In this document: in pieces, positions 14,457 to 24,729 of the stretch
Layout of the letters: each line of letters starts with the position of its first letter
Numbering within the stretch: position 1 is the first letter of the stretch
From: an uncultured Sphingomonadaceae bacterium
GTDB taxonomy: Bacteria > Pseudomonadota > Alphaproteobacteria > Sphingomonadales > Sphingomonadaceae
Direction: 5' to 3'
Length of the DNA stretch: 64,000 nt
NCBI GenBank assembly: GCA_947493325.1
Contig: CANLQI010000001.1
Span: 1,379,375 to 1,443,374, forward strand
Translations under genes and position numbers: made by a program
The notes under the pieces: generated by a model
Database searches by the model: none
Told to the model about the DNA's origin: nothing
Seen by the model: only the letters and a program-made list of their open reading frames with translations

Positions 14457-15263
14457 ATGACGTATAAATTCGACGACGCCATCGCGCTCAAACGCGTAGG
14501 CAGCCGCGGCTTCACGGCGGTTTCCGATCCGCTGTTCTGGAATCATGACAGCGTATTTGGCGGCTGGCTAGCCGCAGTCGCAGCCGCGGCAATCGAGCAG
14601 TCGGAAGGGTTCCGCGGAACGATCATGTCGCTCGGGATATCGATCATCACTGCCATCAAGGAAGGGGAAAGCGAAATTCGCACCACGCTACTATCATCCA
14701 AATCCCGCACCGATTTCTGGCGCGTAGAAATTATATATAATGATCGTATTGCGGCCACGGCCGATATTATTGCCCGCCTTCCCAAGAACAGGGCGTCTGA
14801 TCAGGATGGCCCCAATTATCAAGCACAGATGCCCATCGTAAAATCCCCCGGCGAACTCTCGCCGATTATGCCCGTGCCTCCCATGACGCCGCGTTGGGTG
14901 GCGCATTATAAGCAGTTTATCGCCAAAGGCACGCCATTTTCCAAAAATCCGCGCCCTGAATCGATTGTCTGGATCAAAGAGGGTGACGACCGCCCGTTTG
15001 ATATCAAAAGCCTGATCGCGATTGGCGACACACCGATGCCGCGCACGTTCTTTGCAGGCGAAAAACTGCGCATGACGTCTACGGTTTCGCTGACGTCATA
15101 TATCTATGCCTCCGATGTCGAGCTCTCTGAAAGCAGCGGTTTTCTGCTCACTCAGGTCACGAGCGCCCATGTGCGACATGGCCTGAACGATCAGCGTGTC
15201 GAGATATGGAATGACAAGGGCACATTGCTGGCCGTAAGCAATCAGGTCGCGGTATACAGATAA
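14457..15263 (+). CDS. Acyl-CoA thioesterase family protein (double hot-dog)
   Basis: 268 residues with two hot-dog halves. The first half has the VFGGWLAAVAAAAIEQSE segment expected around the acyl-CoA thioesterase active site; the second has LRMTSTVSLTSYIYASDVEL and ends with VEIWNDKGTLLAVSNQVAVYR, a strong mark of TesB-like thioesterases. It presumably hydrolyses an acyl-CoA in the cytoplasm; chain length cannot be told. It begins 19 bases after the TraB/GumN lipoprotein, so co-transcription is possible, though no functional link is evident. Confidence 0.8.
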   Translation: MTYKFDDAIALKRVGSRGFTAVSDPLFWNHDSVFGGWLAAVAAAAIEQSEGFRGTIMSLGISIITAIKEGESEIRTTLLSSKSRTDFWRVEIIYNDRIAATADIIARLPKNRASDQDGPNYQAQMPIVKSPGELSPIMPVPPMTPRWVAHYKQFIAKGTPFSKNPRPESIVWIKEGDDRPFDIKSLIAIGDTPMPRTFFAGEKLRMTSTVSLTSYIYASDVELSESSGFLLTQVTSAHVRHGLNDQRVEIWNDKGTLLAVSNQVAVYR

Positions 15264-15403
15264 GGCAGGCTGGCACATCTGGTATACAGACTCTGCTTGC
15301 ATTATCCCCCTTGCCCGCCTATAGCGCCCGCTTCCCGGCCATGTTCATCCCTGGAGGTGTGGCGGGATACACATGAAACACTTATTTTATTTGGAGACTG
15401 ACT

Positions 15404-16105
15404 ATGAGCGATCAGCTTACACTGTCGGCCGAGACACGCGAAAAAGCAGGCAAGGGAGCCTCTCGTGCGCTACGTCGTGAAGGCCGTATTCCTGCCGTGA
15501 TTTACGGAGACAAAAAAGACCCGCAGCCCATTCACGTGGCAGAGCGCGACTTACAAAAACTCCTCGACACCGGCTATATGATGAACTCTTTGGTGGAAGT
15601 CACCATCGGCAAGGACAGCGTTCGCACCCTGCCCAAAGATGTGTCTTTGCACCCGGTAACTGATCGTCCGGTTCACGCCGACTTCCTGCGCCTTGCCAAA
15701 GGTGCGACGGTTGAAGTGAGCGTGCCTGTTGTCTTTATCAATCAGGAAGAATCGCCTGGCCTGAAACGCGGCGGCGTTTTGAACGTCGTACGTCACGAAA
15801 TCGACCTTGTCTGTGATGCGGCACGCATTCCTGACCAGATCGAATTCGATGTGACTGGCCTTGAAGTCGGTGACTCGATTCACATTTCTGCCGTGAAACT
15901 GCCGGAAGGCAGCGAATCCGCGATTACCGACCGCGATTACACAATCGCCGGTGTGGTCGCTCCGTCCGCGCTTAAGAAAGCAGACGGCGAAGACGGTGAC
16001 GAAGAAGAAGGTGAAGAGGGCGAAGATGGTGCACCAGAGGCACCAGAAACCGAAATCACCAACCAGAAATCAGAAAACGCCGAAGGTGAAGATAGCGAAG
16101 ATTGA
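15404..16105 (+). CDS. rplY: 50S ribosomal protein L25/general stress protein Ctc
   Basis: 233 residues with the two-domain CTC layout: an N-terminal 5S rRNA-binding L25 domain ([31 protein letters not shown]) and a C-terminal TL5 domain ([21 protein letters not shown]). The last ~45 residues form an acidic tail rich in Glu/Asp ([14 protein letters not shown]), common in alphaproteobacterial forms. A GGAGA ribosome-binding site precedes the ATG. It is followed by a palindromic element that can serve as terminator, and then by pth, a classical rplY-pth pairing. Confidence 0.96.
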   Translation: MSDQLTLSAETREKAGKGASRALRREGRIPAVIYGDKKDPQPIHVAERDLQKLLDTGYMMNSLVEVTIGKDSVRTLPKDVSLHPVTDRPVHADFLRLAKGATVEVSVPVVFINQEESPGLKRGGVLNVVRHEIDLVCDAARIPDQIEFDVTGLEVGDSIHISAVKLPEGSESAITDRDYTIAGVVAPSALKKADGEDGDEEEGEEGEDGAPEAPETEITNQKSENAEGEDSED

Positions 16106-16144
16106 TAAGCCGCACTGGCTTAGCAATTTTGCGAAAATTGCAAT

Positions 16145-16226
16145 AACCGTTAGTATTGAGCTTGTCGAAATACGTCCCGCAATTCTGCGAGACACCCTTC
16201 GACAGGCTCAGGCTAACGGTTTTTTG
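16145..16226 (+). repeat. REP-like palindromic element, family B, with terminator-like end
   Basis: Between rplY and pth. The arms read AACCGTTAG(TATT)GAGCTTGTCGAA and TTCGACAGGCTCAGGCTAACGGTT, followed by TTTTT, so it can act as an intrinsic terminator for rplY. The same element occurs at 17979-18062 and 56749-56832. Confidence 0.85.
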
Positions 16227-16254
16227 TTGGCGGTTTGATGGAAGGACAATTGCT

Positions 16255-16824
16255 ATGCAATTATGGGTCGGCCTTGGCAATCCGGGCGCGCAGTATGCGC
16301 TGCACCGACACAATGTCGGCTTTATGGCGATGGATGCGCTGTGCGAAGTCCATGATTTTCCTGACTACAAAAAGAAATTTCTCGGTTGGGCCACCGAAGG
16401 CCGGTTTGGCAGCGAAAAAATCATCGTCCTGAAACCTGCAACATTCATGAACAAGAGCGGACAGGCGATTGGCGAAGCCATGCGTTTCTACAAGCTTGCC
16501 GAGCAGGATGTGACTGTCTTCCATGACGAACTCGATCTTGAGCCGTTCAGGATAAAGGTGAAACGCGGTGGCGGGCTTGCCGGACACAACGGCCTGCGCT
16601 CCACTGCAGCGCATCTCGGCCCCGATTTCCGCCGGGTACGTATCGGCATCGGTCATCCGGGGCATAAAGACCGGGTGCACGGCCATGTACTGGGCAATTA
16701 TGCCAAGGCAGAAATGGATGATCTTGCACAGATGCTGGGCGCAATCGCCGCCGAGGCACATTGGCTCGCCGAGGACAATGATGCCCGCTTTATGAGCGAT
16801 GTTGCGCTGAGGATGCAGGATTAG
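16255..16824 (+). CDS. pth: Peptidyl-tRNA hydrolase
   Basis: 189 residues from MQLWVGLGNPG, chosen because family members start there and an AAGGACA ribosome-binding site precedes; the frame is open through the upstream repeat but that part is not conserved. The enzyme frees tRNA from peptidyl-tRNA that drops off ribosomes. Signature segments: HRHNVGFMAMD with the catalytic His, KPATFMNKSGQ, VFHDELDLEPFRIKVKRGGGLAGHNGLRS and RIGIGHPG. It follows rplY. Confidence 0.97.
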   Translation: MQLWVGLGNPGAQYALHRHNVGFMAMDALCEVHDFPDYKKKFLGWATEGRFGSEKIIVLKPATFMNKSGQAIGEAMRFYKLAEQDVTVFHDELDLEPFRIKVKRGGGLAGHNGLRSTAAHLGPDFRRVRIGIGHPGHKDRVHGHVLGNYAKAEMDDLAQMLGAIAAEAHWLAEDNDARFMSDVALRMQD

Positions 16825-16830
16825 TCAGCC

Positions 16831-16907
16831 GTCATTCCCGCGCAGGCGGGAATCTCATGCAACCAAGCGCGAGATTGATGGAGATTCCTGCCTGCGCAGG
16901 AATGACG
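16831..16907. repeat. REP-like palindromic element, family A
   Basis: Just after pth. Hairpin one GTCATTCCCGC-GCAG-GCGGGAAT, hairpin two GATTCCTGC-CTGC-GCAGGAATGACG; together a head-to-head pair bounded by GTCAT and ATGAC. Confidence 0.85.
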
Positions 16908-16975
16908 TGAATACATGATTTGCAAGCCTGGCAGTTGTATTTATAGTACGCCTTCGTACCACAAGGAGCCGCCCC

Positions 16976-17965
16976 ATGCCCAAATCACCCAAACTCTCCC
17001 GCCGTCAGATCATTGCCGGCACCGCCGCTGTCGGCACCGTTGCGGCTATCCCTGCCATTGCCAGCCAGTCGGCAGAAAAAACCGATATGTCGGGCAAATC
17101 CGTCCTTATCACGGGCTGTTCATCCGGCTTCGGTTATCTGAGCGCGCTGCATTTTGCGCAGGCAGGTGCGAAAGTCATCGCCACCATGCGCAACCTGCCG
17201 CGCAGTGAAGCGGATAGATTACGCGCTGAAGCCGATGGACTGGACCTGCATCTTGTGGAAATCGATGTCTTGTCTGATGAATCCGTCAGCAAGGGCGTGG
17301 CAGAGGCGGAGCGTATTGCGGGCGGCGCGATTGATATACTCGTCAATAATGCCGGGATCGGCATTACCGGTCCGGTCGAAGTGCAGGACATGAAGGCCAC
17401 GCAGCTTATTTTTGACACCAATGTTTATGGTGTACAGCGGATGCTGCGCGCCGCCCTGCCCGCCATGCGAAAGGCCAAATCAGGTCAGATATTCAATATC
17501 TCGTCACAGCTTGGCCGTGTGATCGTGCCAGGCGCAGGTCACTATAGCGCCACCAAATTCGCGCTGGAGGCGCTGAGCGAACAGATGGCCTATGAGCTGG
17601 TTCCGCTTGGCATTGATGTGACCGTCATTCAGCCCGGCGGATATCCAACCAAGGTGTGGGTCAACCGCAACCGCTACACCAATGCGCTCAAGCAGCGCAC
17701 CAGCGAGGAACGGCTCGCTGATTATGGCGCTATGGCAGCGCGTATGGGCGAAGAGGATGGCAGCGGCCGCAGCGCCGACCCAATGGACATACCCCGCGCC
17801 ATGGCGGAGATCATCGCCCTGCCCGCCGGCAAGCGCCCGCTGCGCCGCGCGGTGCACCCCGGTAATAAGCCGCAGGAGCCGATCAACGAAGTCAGTGCCA
17901 AGGTGCAGCAGGACTGGCTTGGCAGATCGCCTTATGGTCCGCTTATCAATGCGGTATATGACTAA
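16976..17965 (+). CDS. Short-chain dehydrogenase/reductase with a Tat-type signal
   Basis: 329 residues. The first 30 form a twin-arginine-like export signal: basic start, SRRQII, a hydrophobic run and an AIAS end. The rest is a classical SDR: coenzyme-binding TGCSSGFG at 46-53, NNAG at 124-127, catalytic ISS (Ser176/177), Tyr190 and Lys194 in YSATK. It is therefore a probable NAD(P)-dependent oxidoreductase exported folded with cofactor, which is uncommon for SDRs. Substrate unknown. It stands alone between two palindromic repeats. If the N-terminus is not functional for export the protein would be an ordinary cytoplasmic SDR. Confidence 0.85.
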   Translation: MPKSPKLSRRQIIAGTAAVGTVAAIPAIASQSAEKTDMSGKSVLITGCSSGFGYLSALHFAQAGAKVIATMRNLPRSEADRLRAEADGLDLHLVEIDVLSDESVSKGVAEAERIAGGAIDILVNNAGIGITGPVEVQDMKATQLIFDTNVYGVQRMLRAALPAMRKAKSGQIFNISSQLGRVIVPGAGHYSATKFALEALSEQMAYELVPLGIDVTVIQPGGYPTKVWVNRNRYTNALKQRTSEERLADYGAMAARMGEEDGSGRSADPMDIPRAMAEIIALPAGKRPLRRAVHPGNKPQEPINEVSAKVQQDWLGRSPYGPLINAVYD

Positions 17966-17978
17966 ACTAGCATAATAT

Positions 17979-18062
17979 CCGTTAGTCCTGAGCCTGTCGA
18001 AGGACGTGGATCAATGAAGCGCCAAATAGTGGGACGTACTTCAACAGGCTCAGGACTAACGG
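17979..18062. repeat. REP-like palindromic element, family B
   Basis: Between the SDR gene and ychF. Arms CCGTTAGTCCTGAGCCTGTC and the near-complement CAGGCTCAGGACTAACGG around a ~45-base centre. The best preserved of the three family B copies. Confidence 0.88.
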
Positions 18063-18146
18063 TCTATATTGCGAGTGTCACAATACGCTTGATTCAAAGC
18101 TCGAAGTGGCTATGTCGAGCGCAATCATAACAGTCAGGAATAAATC

Positions 18147-19247
18147 ATGGGTTTCAAATGCGGCATTGTGGGGCTTCCCAATGTAGGTAAATCGACACTG
18201 TTCAACGCGTTGACCGAGACACAGGCGGCGCAGGCGGCGAACTATCCGTTCTGCACGATCGAACCCAATGTCGGACAGGTCGCCGTGCCTGATCCGCGGC
18301 TGCACAAGATTGCCGGGATCGCACAGAGCGCCAAGGTCATCGAGACGCAGCTTGGCTTTGTCGATATTGCGGGTCTCGTCAAAGGCGCGTCACAGGGTGA
18401 AGGTCTGGGCAATCAGTTTCTGGCCAATATCCGCGAAGTCGATGCGATTGTGCATGTGCTGCGCTGTTTCGAAGATGATGATATCCAGCATGTCAATAAC
18501 ACCGTCGACCCGATTTCGGACGCGGAAATTGTCGAAACCGAATTGCTGCTCGCCGATCTGGAAAGCCTGGAAAAACGCGTTCCCAACCTGATCAAGAAAG
18601 CGCAGCAGGGCGACAAGGAAGCCAAAGCCTCTGCATCGGTGCTGGGCAAGGCGCTCGACCTGCTACGCGATGGCAAGCCTGCCCGCCTGACTGAGCCGGA
18701 TGGCGAGGAAGAAGAGCGGCTGTTCGCACAGGCGCAGCTGATAACTTCCAAACCCGTTCTTTACGTCTGCAATGTCGATGAAGGCAGCGCGGCAGAAGGC
18801 AACGCATTCAGCGCAAAAGTGTTTGAAAAAGCCGCCGCAGAAGGCGCGGAGGCCGTCATCGTCTCCGCCGCGATCGAAGCCGATCTAGTGGGCATGTCGC
18901 TGGAAGAAAAAATGGAATTCCTGTCCGATCTGGGCCTGAAAGAAACCGGTCTGGCGCGGATCATTCGCGCAGGGTACGAGCTGCTCCATCTCATCACATT
19001 CTTCACTTGCGGGCCAAAGGAAGCGCGAGCCTGGACCGTTGAAAAAGGGTCAAAAGCCCCGCAGGCGGCGGGCGAAATCCATAGCGATTTTGAACGCGGC
19101 TTTATCCGCGCGGAAACCATCGCCTATGATGACTATGTTGAATGTAATGGCGAAAGCGGCGCGCGTGACGCGGGTAAATTGCGGCAGGAAGGCAAGGATT
19201 ACGTGACGCAGGACGGCGATGTCATGCTGTTCAAATTCAACGTCTGA
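18147..19247 (+). CDS. ychF: Ribosome-associated ATPase YchF/OLA1
   Basis: 366 residues, normal length. An Obg-related P-loop NTPase that uses ATP rather than GTP. Walker A GLPNVGKST, switch/G3 DIAGLVKGASQGEGLGNQFL, a coiled-coil region around LLADLESLEKRVP and a C-terminal TGS domain (ITFFTCGPKEARAWTV, IHSDFERGFIRAE). It acts at ribosomes in translation and stress responses. Monocistronic by position; the next gene begins 43 bases later. Confidence 0.97.
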   Translation: MGFKCGIVGLPNVGKSTLFNALTETQAAQAANYPFCTIEPNVGQVAVPDPRLHKIAGIAQSAKVIETQLGFVDIAGLVKGASQGEGLGNQFLANIREVDAIVHVLRCFEDDDIQHVNNTVDPISDAEIVETELLLADLESLEKRVPNLIKKAQQGDKEAKASASVLGKALDLLRDGKPARLTEPDGEEEERLFAQAQLITSKPVLYVCNVDEGSAAEGNAFSAKVFEKAAAEGAEAVIVSAAIEADLVGMSLEEKMEFLSDLGLKETGLARIIRAGYELLHLITFFTCGPKEARAWTVEKGSKAPQAAGEIHSDFERGFIRAETIAYDDYVECNGESGARDAGKLRQEGKDYVTQDGDVMLFKFNV

Positions 19248-19290
19248 TTTTCCTGCTGGCGGCCCGGCAGGTGCGCTGTTAGAAAACACC

Positions 19291-20547
19291 ATGCTGAAAA
19301 AAATATCCCGCGCGATTCTGCCCGCCATATGTATGGCGCTGGCGGCCTGTACCACCACCAATCAGCCTGTTCCTGTGCAACCGGGCGCTACAGGCCAGAC
19401 GCCGCCTGAAGCACGCCAGCCTGTCACGATACTGGTTTCGATTGATGGATTCCGGCCCGATTATCTGCAGCGCGGAATTACACCTAATCTCAATGCCTTG
19501 GCCGAAAGCGGTATAAGTGCGGCGATGCGGCCCAGCTTCCCTACAAAGACATTTCCCAACCACTATACGCTGGTCACCGGCTTGCGCCCCGACAGGCACG
19601 GGGTGGTGGGCAATACCATGCGTGATGCGGCGCGGCCCGGCGAAGTTTTTACCATGACCAATAAGGACATATTCTGGTGGCAGCAGGCCGAACCGATCTG
19701 GATCACCGCGGAAAAACAGGGCGTGCGCAGCGCCACCATGTTTTGGCCCGGATCCGAAGTTGCCTTTTCGGGCACACGCCCCGCAAACTGGTGGCCATTT
19801 TCGATGGATCTCAGCAATGATCGCCGCGTGGAAGCCGTGCTGGACTGGATGCGCCGTCCGGCAGAGACGCGGCCTAAGTTGGTGACACTTTATTTCGACA
19901 CAGTCGACACCGCCGGACATTTTTTCGGTCCCGCACCTTCGGAAAAACTTCATGCCGCCATTGCCGATGCCGACACACAGATTGGCACGCTCAAATCCGC
20001 GCTCGACAAAATCGGGCAGCCTGCGAACTTGGTTATAATATCTGACCATGGCATGGCCGAAACGCATCCCGACCGGGTGATATATATGGACAGCATATTG
20101 CCGCGCGACAAATATGTGCTGATCACCGACGGCACCTATGCGGGCATAGACCCGCTGAATGGTGATATGGACAGCATCCGGGCGGCATTCGTGCGGCCGC
20201 ATGCGCATATGCAGTGCTGGGAAAAAGGCGACATCCCGGCACGTCTGGAATATGGCAAAAACCTGCGCGTTCCAGCCATTATATGCTTGCCCGAAACCGG
20301 TTGGAAAATCTATCAGGACAAACCGGAATGGATGACCGGCATTGGCGGCGACCATGGTTATGACAATGCCCATCCCGATATGGCAGCGCTGTTTATCGCC
20401 AGCGGGCCGGGCATTGCCGCAAAGGGTGAGATTGGCACATTTGACAATGTCGATATCTATCCACTGGTGGCGCGGCTGGCGGGCATTACGCCTAACGCAA
20501 ATCAGGGCAGTTTGAACAGTTTTGATGGCGCGCTTGCTGCGGAATAG
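19291..20547 (+). CDS. Ectonucleotide pyrophosphatase/phosphodiesterase family lipoprotein
   Basis: 418 residues from the ATG giving MLKKISRAILPAICMALAAC, a lipoprotein signal with the lipidated cysteine at 20; an upstream in-frame start inside ychF was rejected. The enzyme belongs to the alkaline phosphatase superfamily, NPP branch: VSIDGFRPDYL metal site, nucleophile Thr in FPTKTFPNHYTLVTG, then DTVDTAGHFFGP, ISDHGMAE and GDHGYDN metal ligands. It should cleave phosphodiester or pyrophosphate bonds in the periplasm or outer membrane; substrate unknown. Likely co-transcribed with the MaoC gene 13 bases downstream. Confidence 0.9.
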   Translation: MLKKISRAILPAICMALAACTTTNQPVPVQPGATGQTPPEARQPVTILVSIDGFRPDYLQRGITPNLNALAESGISAAMRPSFPTKTFPNHYTLVTGLRPDRHGVVGNTMRDAARPGEVFTMTNKDIFWWQQAEPIWITAEKQGVRSATMFWPGSEVAFSGTRPANWWPFSMDLSNDRRVEAVLDWMRRPAETRPKLVTLYFDTVDTAGHFFGPAPSEKLHAAIADADTQIGTLKSALDKIGQPANLVIISDHGMAETHPDRVIYMDSILPRDKYVLITDGTYAGIDPLNGDMDSIRAAFVRPHAHMQCWEKGDIPARLEYGKNLRVPAIICLPETGWKIYQDKPEWMTGIGGDHGYDNAHPDMAALFIASGPGIAAKGEIGTFDNVDIYPLVARLAGITPNANQGSLNSFDGALAAE

Positions 20548-20560
20548 ATGAAAGATCAAT

Positions 20561-21025
20561 ATGATATATTTTGAAGATATCAAAGTCGGCGCTGTGCGCA
20601 AATTCGGGGCCTATGCAGTGACCCGCGAAGAGGTCATAGAGTTCGCATCGAAATATGACCCGCAGCCATTTCATCTGGACGACGAAGCCGCGGCGCAAAC
20701 CTATTTCGGGCGATTATCGGCCAGCGGTTGGCACACATGTGCGATGACCATGCGCATGATGGTTGATGCCATGTCGGGAAGCGCAACCGCCAGTCTGGGC
20801 TCACCCGGCGTGGATCAGGTCCGCTGGATGAAACCTGTCTATCCCGGTGATATATTGCGCGTGGAGAGCGAAACGCTGAGCAAGCGGCAATCGGAAAGCC
20901 GCCCCGAAATGGGTAGCTACCAAGGCAGAATGACAGTATTCAACCAGCATGACGAAGCGGTCATGACGATGATCTCCACCGGCCTTATCAAAGTGCGCGG
21001 AGATACAGGCCGAGCAGCGGTCTAA
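20561..21025 (+). CDS. MaoC family (R)-enoyl-CoA hydratase-like protein
   Basis: 154 residues forming a single hot-dog domain. The hydratase 2 motif is present as the Asp/His region YDPQPFHLDDEAAAQ...SASGWHT, followed by GVDQVRWMKPVYPGDIL. Such proteins hydrate enoyl-CoA or similar thioesters. It ends one base before the convergent lipoprotein gene. Confidence 0.9.
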   Translation: MIYFEDIKVGAVRKFGAYAVTREEVIEFASKYDPQPFHLDDEAAAQTYFGRLSASGWHTCAMTMRMMVDAMSGSATASLGSPGVDQVRWMKPVYPGDILRVESETLSKRQSESRPEMGSYQGRMTVFNQHDEAVMTMISTGLIKVRGDTGRAAV

Positions 21026-21628
21026 TCAGGCGCCGCATTCATATTTGCCTTTATAACTGTTCGAACCTGCCTCATCCTGCGCAATTTTTAGCGTGGCGGG
21101 CCAGCCCCAGCTTTCATAGCCTGTACTTTCCGGTTCGCCCCCGCCATGGGTGACCGTCACTTCAACAGCTTCGCTGCTGTACAGACCGCCTTTCTGCATC
21201 GCGTCAAAACCGGCATTTTTCTGTTTGAGAACAACTACATTGCCGCCAATTTTGATTGCCGCCTGCCCGTGCGCAGTGGTATCATCGGCCCCTGTCGCCA
21301 CGAAAAGCGCATCCTTGTTCCCATCCGCGATAAAGGAGCATCCAAGGCCCGCTTCAATCGCTTCGGCAAAATCGTTATAAACCATGGGTTCCAGCATGGG
21401 CCGCGCAACGCCGTCGCCGATGCTGCTATCGGGTTCGACTGGCATGATTTTATCGGCAGAACCATCTTTTGGAGTTGCCGCATCCTGCGTAATTTCTGAC
21501 TGTTCAGCGCTCTCACCGGCTATATTATTCTGTGCAGCATTATTCTGTGCAGCACTATCATCATCACCCGATTGGCTACACGCAGCCAGCGCCAGACACG
21601 CCGTCAAAGTGAGTAATTTGTGCATCAT
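21026..21628 (-). CDS. Putative lipoprotein of unknown function
   Basis: 200 residues from the ATG that overlaps the mutL stop codon (ATGA) with GGGAGGAA just upstream. The signal MMHKLLTLTACLALAAC ends in a lipobox, with lipidated Cys17. A low-complexity linker (Asp/Asn/Gln/Ala) contains AAQNNAAQNN, encoded by two perfect 15-bp tandem repeats at 21524-21553. The C-terminal domain has SFIADGNKDALFVATG and WGWPATLKIAQDEAG and one late cysteine near the end (YECGA). I do not recognise the family. Translational coupling to mutL is probably positional only. Confidence 0.75.
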   Translation of the reverse strand: MMHKLLTLTACLALAACSQSGDDDSAAQNNAAQNNIAGESAEQSEITQDAATPKDGSADKIMPVEPDSSIGDGVARPMLEPMVYNDFAEAIEAGLGCSFIADGNKDALFVATGADDTTAHGQAAIKIGGNVVVLKQKNAGFDAMQKGGLYSSEAVEVTVTHGGGEPESTGYESWGWPATLKIAQDEAGSNSYKGKYECGA

Positions 21629-23436
21629 TTCCTCCCGAACAGTTTTTCGATATCGCCATGGGCGAGTTTCACCCATGTAGGGCGGCCATGATTGCACTGC
21701 CCTGAATGCGGGGTCACTTCCATTTCGCGCAGCAGCGCGTTCATTTCCGCTACATTCAGCACGCGGCCGGCACGGACCGAGCCATGGCAGGCCATGGTAG
21801 CCGCCACCAGATCGATCCGTTCTTTCAGCGACAGGCTCTCGTCATAAGCTGCGAGTTCGTCGGCAATATCGGTGACCAGCCCGGTAATATCGCCATTGCC
21901 CAGCATCGCGGGCGTGGCGCGCACAAGCACCGCCGAAGGGCCAAAGCGTTCCAGTTCCAGCCCGAATTCGGCAAGCTCGGCAGCGCGTTCTTCGAGGCGG
22001 TCGCATGCGGTTTCATCCAATTCCACCACTTCAGGCATCAGCATCGCCTGCGAAGCCACGCCGCCGCCACTGGCGGCCAGCGCCTTGCGCATACGTTCAA
22101 GCACCAGCCGTTCATGCGCGGCATGCTGGTCAACGATCACCAGGCCGTCCTCGGCTTCGGCCACGATATAGGTTTTGGCCACCTGCCCGCGCGCGACGCC
22201 CAGCGGATGCTGCACCGCGTTCGGAACCGGTTCCGCCGCCACCGCAGCGCGGCCCATAATCGGCGCAATATCCTCGGCATCTGGCGGCGCAGAAAAAGAC
22301 GACGCCCCCTCGCTTACAGCTGGCGTGGCCTGCGCAGGATGAGAGGCGGCAGATATGGGCCCCTGCGCCGTAAAAATATCGGGATGTTTGGTTTCCACCG
22401 GTTCCGCCTGCCAGTTCGAAAGCGCCGATTCCGCCGGGCGCTGCACAGAGCGGAAGCCGCCTTCATCCAATGCCTTGCGCAGACCGCTGACAATCATGCC
22501 GCGGATCATGGCGGCATCGCGGAAACGTACTTCGGTTTTGGCCGGATGGACATTCACATCCACCGCTTCATTCGGCACATCAAGGAACAGCGCCACAATC
22601 GGATGCCGGTCGCGTGCCAGCATATCGGCATAGGCCCCGCGCACTGCGCCGGTCAGCAGCCTGTCCTTCACTGGGCGGCCGTTGACGAACAGAAACTGAT
22701 GGTCGGCCACGCCGCGATTATAGGTGGGCAGGCCCGCGATACCCGTCAGATGCACACCCTCACGCTCCAGGTCGACCGGCACGCTATTGCCTTGCAGCGC
22801 ACGGTTGGTAAGCGCCGCCACACGGGTCAGCGCGTCATCGCCGCCCTGGACGGCTATCGAACGTCGCCCCTGATGCTCCAGCGTGAAGGCAATATCGGGC
22901 CGCGCCATCGCAAGACGGCGGATCACATCGCTGCACGCCGCATATTCGCTGCGCGGCGTGCGCAGGAATTTGCGCCGCGCGGGGATTTTGCCGAACAGGT
23001 TGCTGACACTGACCCGTGTTCCTTTGGGTATGGCCGCTGGGCCTTCTTCCAACAGCTCACCATGGTCAATCACCCGCCGCCAGCCGTCACCACCTGCCAC
23101 ACGGCTTTCGATGGTGAAATGCGAGACACTGGCGATTGAGGGCAACGCCTCGCCGCGAAACCCCATGGTGCTGACATTTTCGATATGCTCGTCGGGCAGT
23201 TTTGATGTCGCATGACGTTCCAGCGCCAGCGCCATATCCTCGGCGCTCATACCGCAACCGTCATCGACGACTTCCAGGCCCTCTAGCCCGCCCGATTGTA
23301 AAGTTACGTAAATATGGCTGGCGCCTGCATCAATCGCGTTTTCCGCCAACTCCTTGAGAGCGCTGGCAGGCCTTTCCACCACTTCACCTGCGGCGATGCG
23401 ATTTATCAACGCATTGGGGAGTCTTCGTATTGACAT
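21625..23436 (-). CDS. mutL: DNA mismatch repair protein MutL
   Basis: 603 residues from MSIRRLPNALINRIAAGEVV, the family N-terminus; 42 more in-frame codons upstream were rejected. GHKL ATPase motifs: ELAENAIDAGAS, DDGCGM, TMGFRGEALPSIASV. The C-terminal part holds VDQHAAHERLVLE, the DQHA(x)2E(x)4E metal-binding motif of MutL proteins that are themselves endonucleases, as in bacteria lacking MutH. A Pro/Ala-rich linker joins the two domains. It diverges from mreB across 180 bases. Confidence 0.96.
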   Translation of the reverse strand: MSIRRLPNALINRIAAGEVVERPASALKELAENAIDAGASHIYVTLQSGGLEGLEVVDDGCGMSAEDMALALERHATSKLPDEHIENVSTMGFRGEALPSIASVSHFTIESRVAGGDGWRRVIDHGELLEEGPAAIPKGTRVSVSNLFGKIPARRKFLRTPRSEYAACSDVIRRLAMARPDIAFTLEHQGRRSIAVQGGDDALTRVAALTNRALQGNSVPVDLEREGVHLTGIAGLPTYNRGVADHQFLFVNGRPVKDRLLTGAVRGAYADMLARDRHPIVALFLDVPNEAVDVNVHPAKTEVRFRDAAMIRGMIVSGLRKALDEGGFRSVQRPAESALSNWQAEPVETKHPDIFTAQGPISAASHPAQATPAVSEGASSFSAPPDAEDIAPIMGRAAVAAEPVPNAVQHPLGVARGQVAKTYIVAEAEDGLVIVDQHAAHERLVLERMRKALAASGGGVASQAMLMPEVVELDETACDRLEERAAELAEFGLELERFGPSAVLVRATPAMLGNGDITGLVTDIADELAAYDESLSLKERIDLVAATMACHGSVRAGRVLNVAEMNALLREMEVTPHSGQCNHGRPTWVKLAHGDIEKLFGRK

Positions 23437-23589
23437 ATACGGCTTCCTAGCCCAAGCGAGGCAGTGAGGCGACCCCCATATTACCATGGCCTGGAACGGC
23501 GCGAAAATTTTTGCCTTTTCGCGCAGGTTTCGGTTAAGGGTACGGCTTAATATTTTGCGCATGCCCTGGCATTTCTTATGCTGTCATGA

Positions 23590-24660
<1,071 letters not shown>

Positions 24661-24729
24661 ATCATTATGATTTGGGGGCAATTTGTTGCAAACGGCTGGC
24701 TTCAGGCCACCAAATGAAGGAAACTGGTT

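Noticed and set aside
19279-20601. 440-codon open frame on the minus strand
   Set aside because: Antisense to the NPP-family lipoprotein gene, whose catalytic motifs are intact.
21524-21553. Two 15-bp tandem copies inside the lipoprotein gene
   Set aside because: Only a local duplication in a low-complexity linker; no wider structure or function suggested.
21706-23139. 477-codon open frame on the plus strand
   Set aside because: Antisense to mutL, His/Arg-rich, no domain.
23534-23550. TTAA-N9-TTAA between mutL and mreB, considered as a CtrA box
   Set aside because: CtrA sites need a seven-base spacer; nine bases does not fit.
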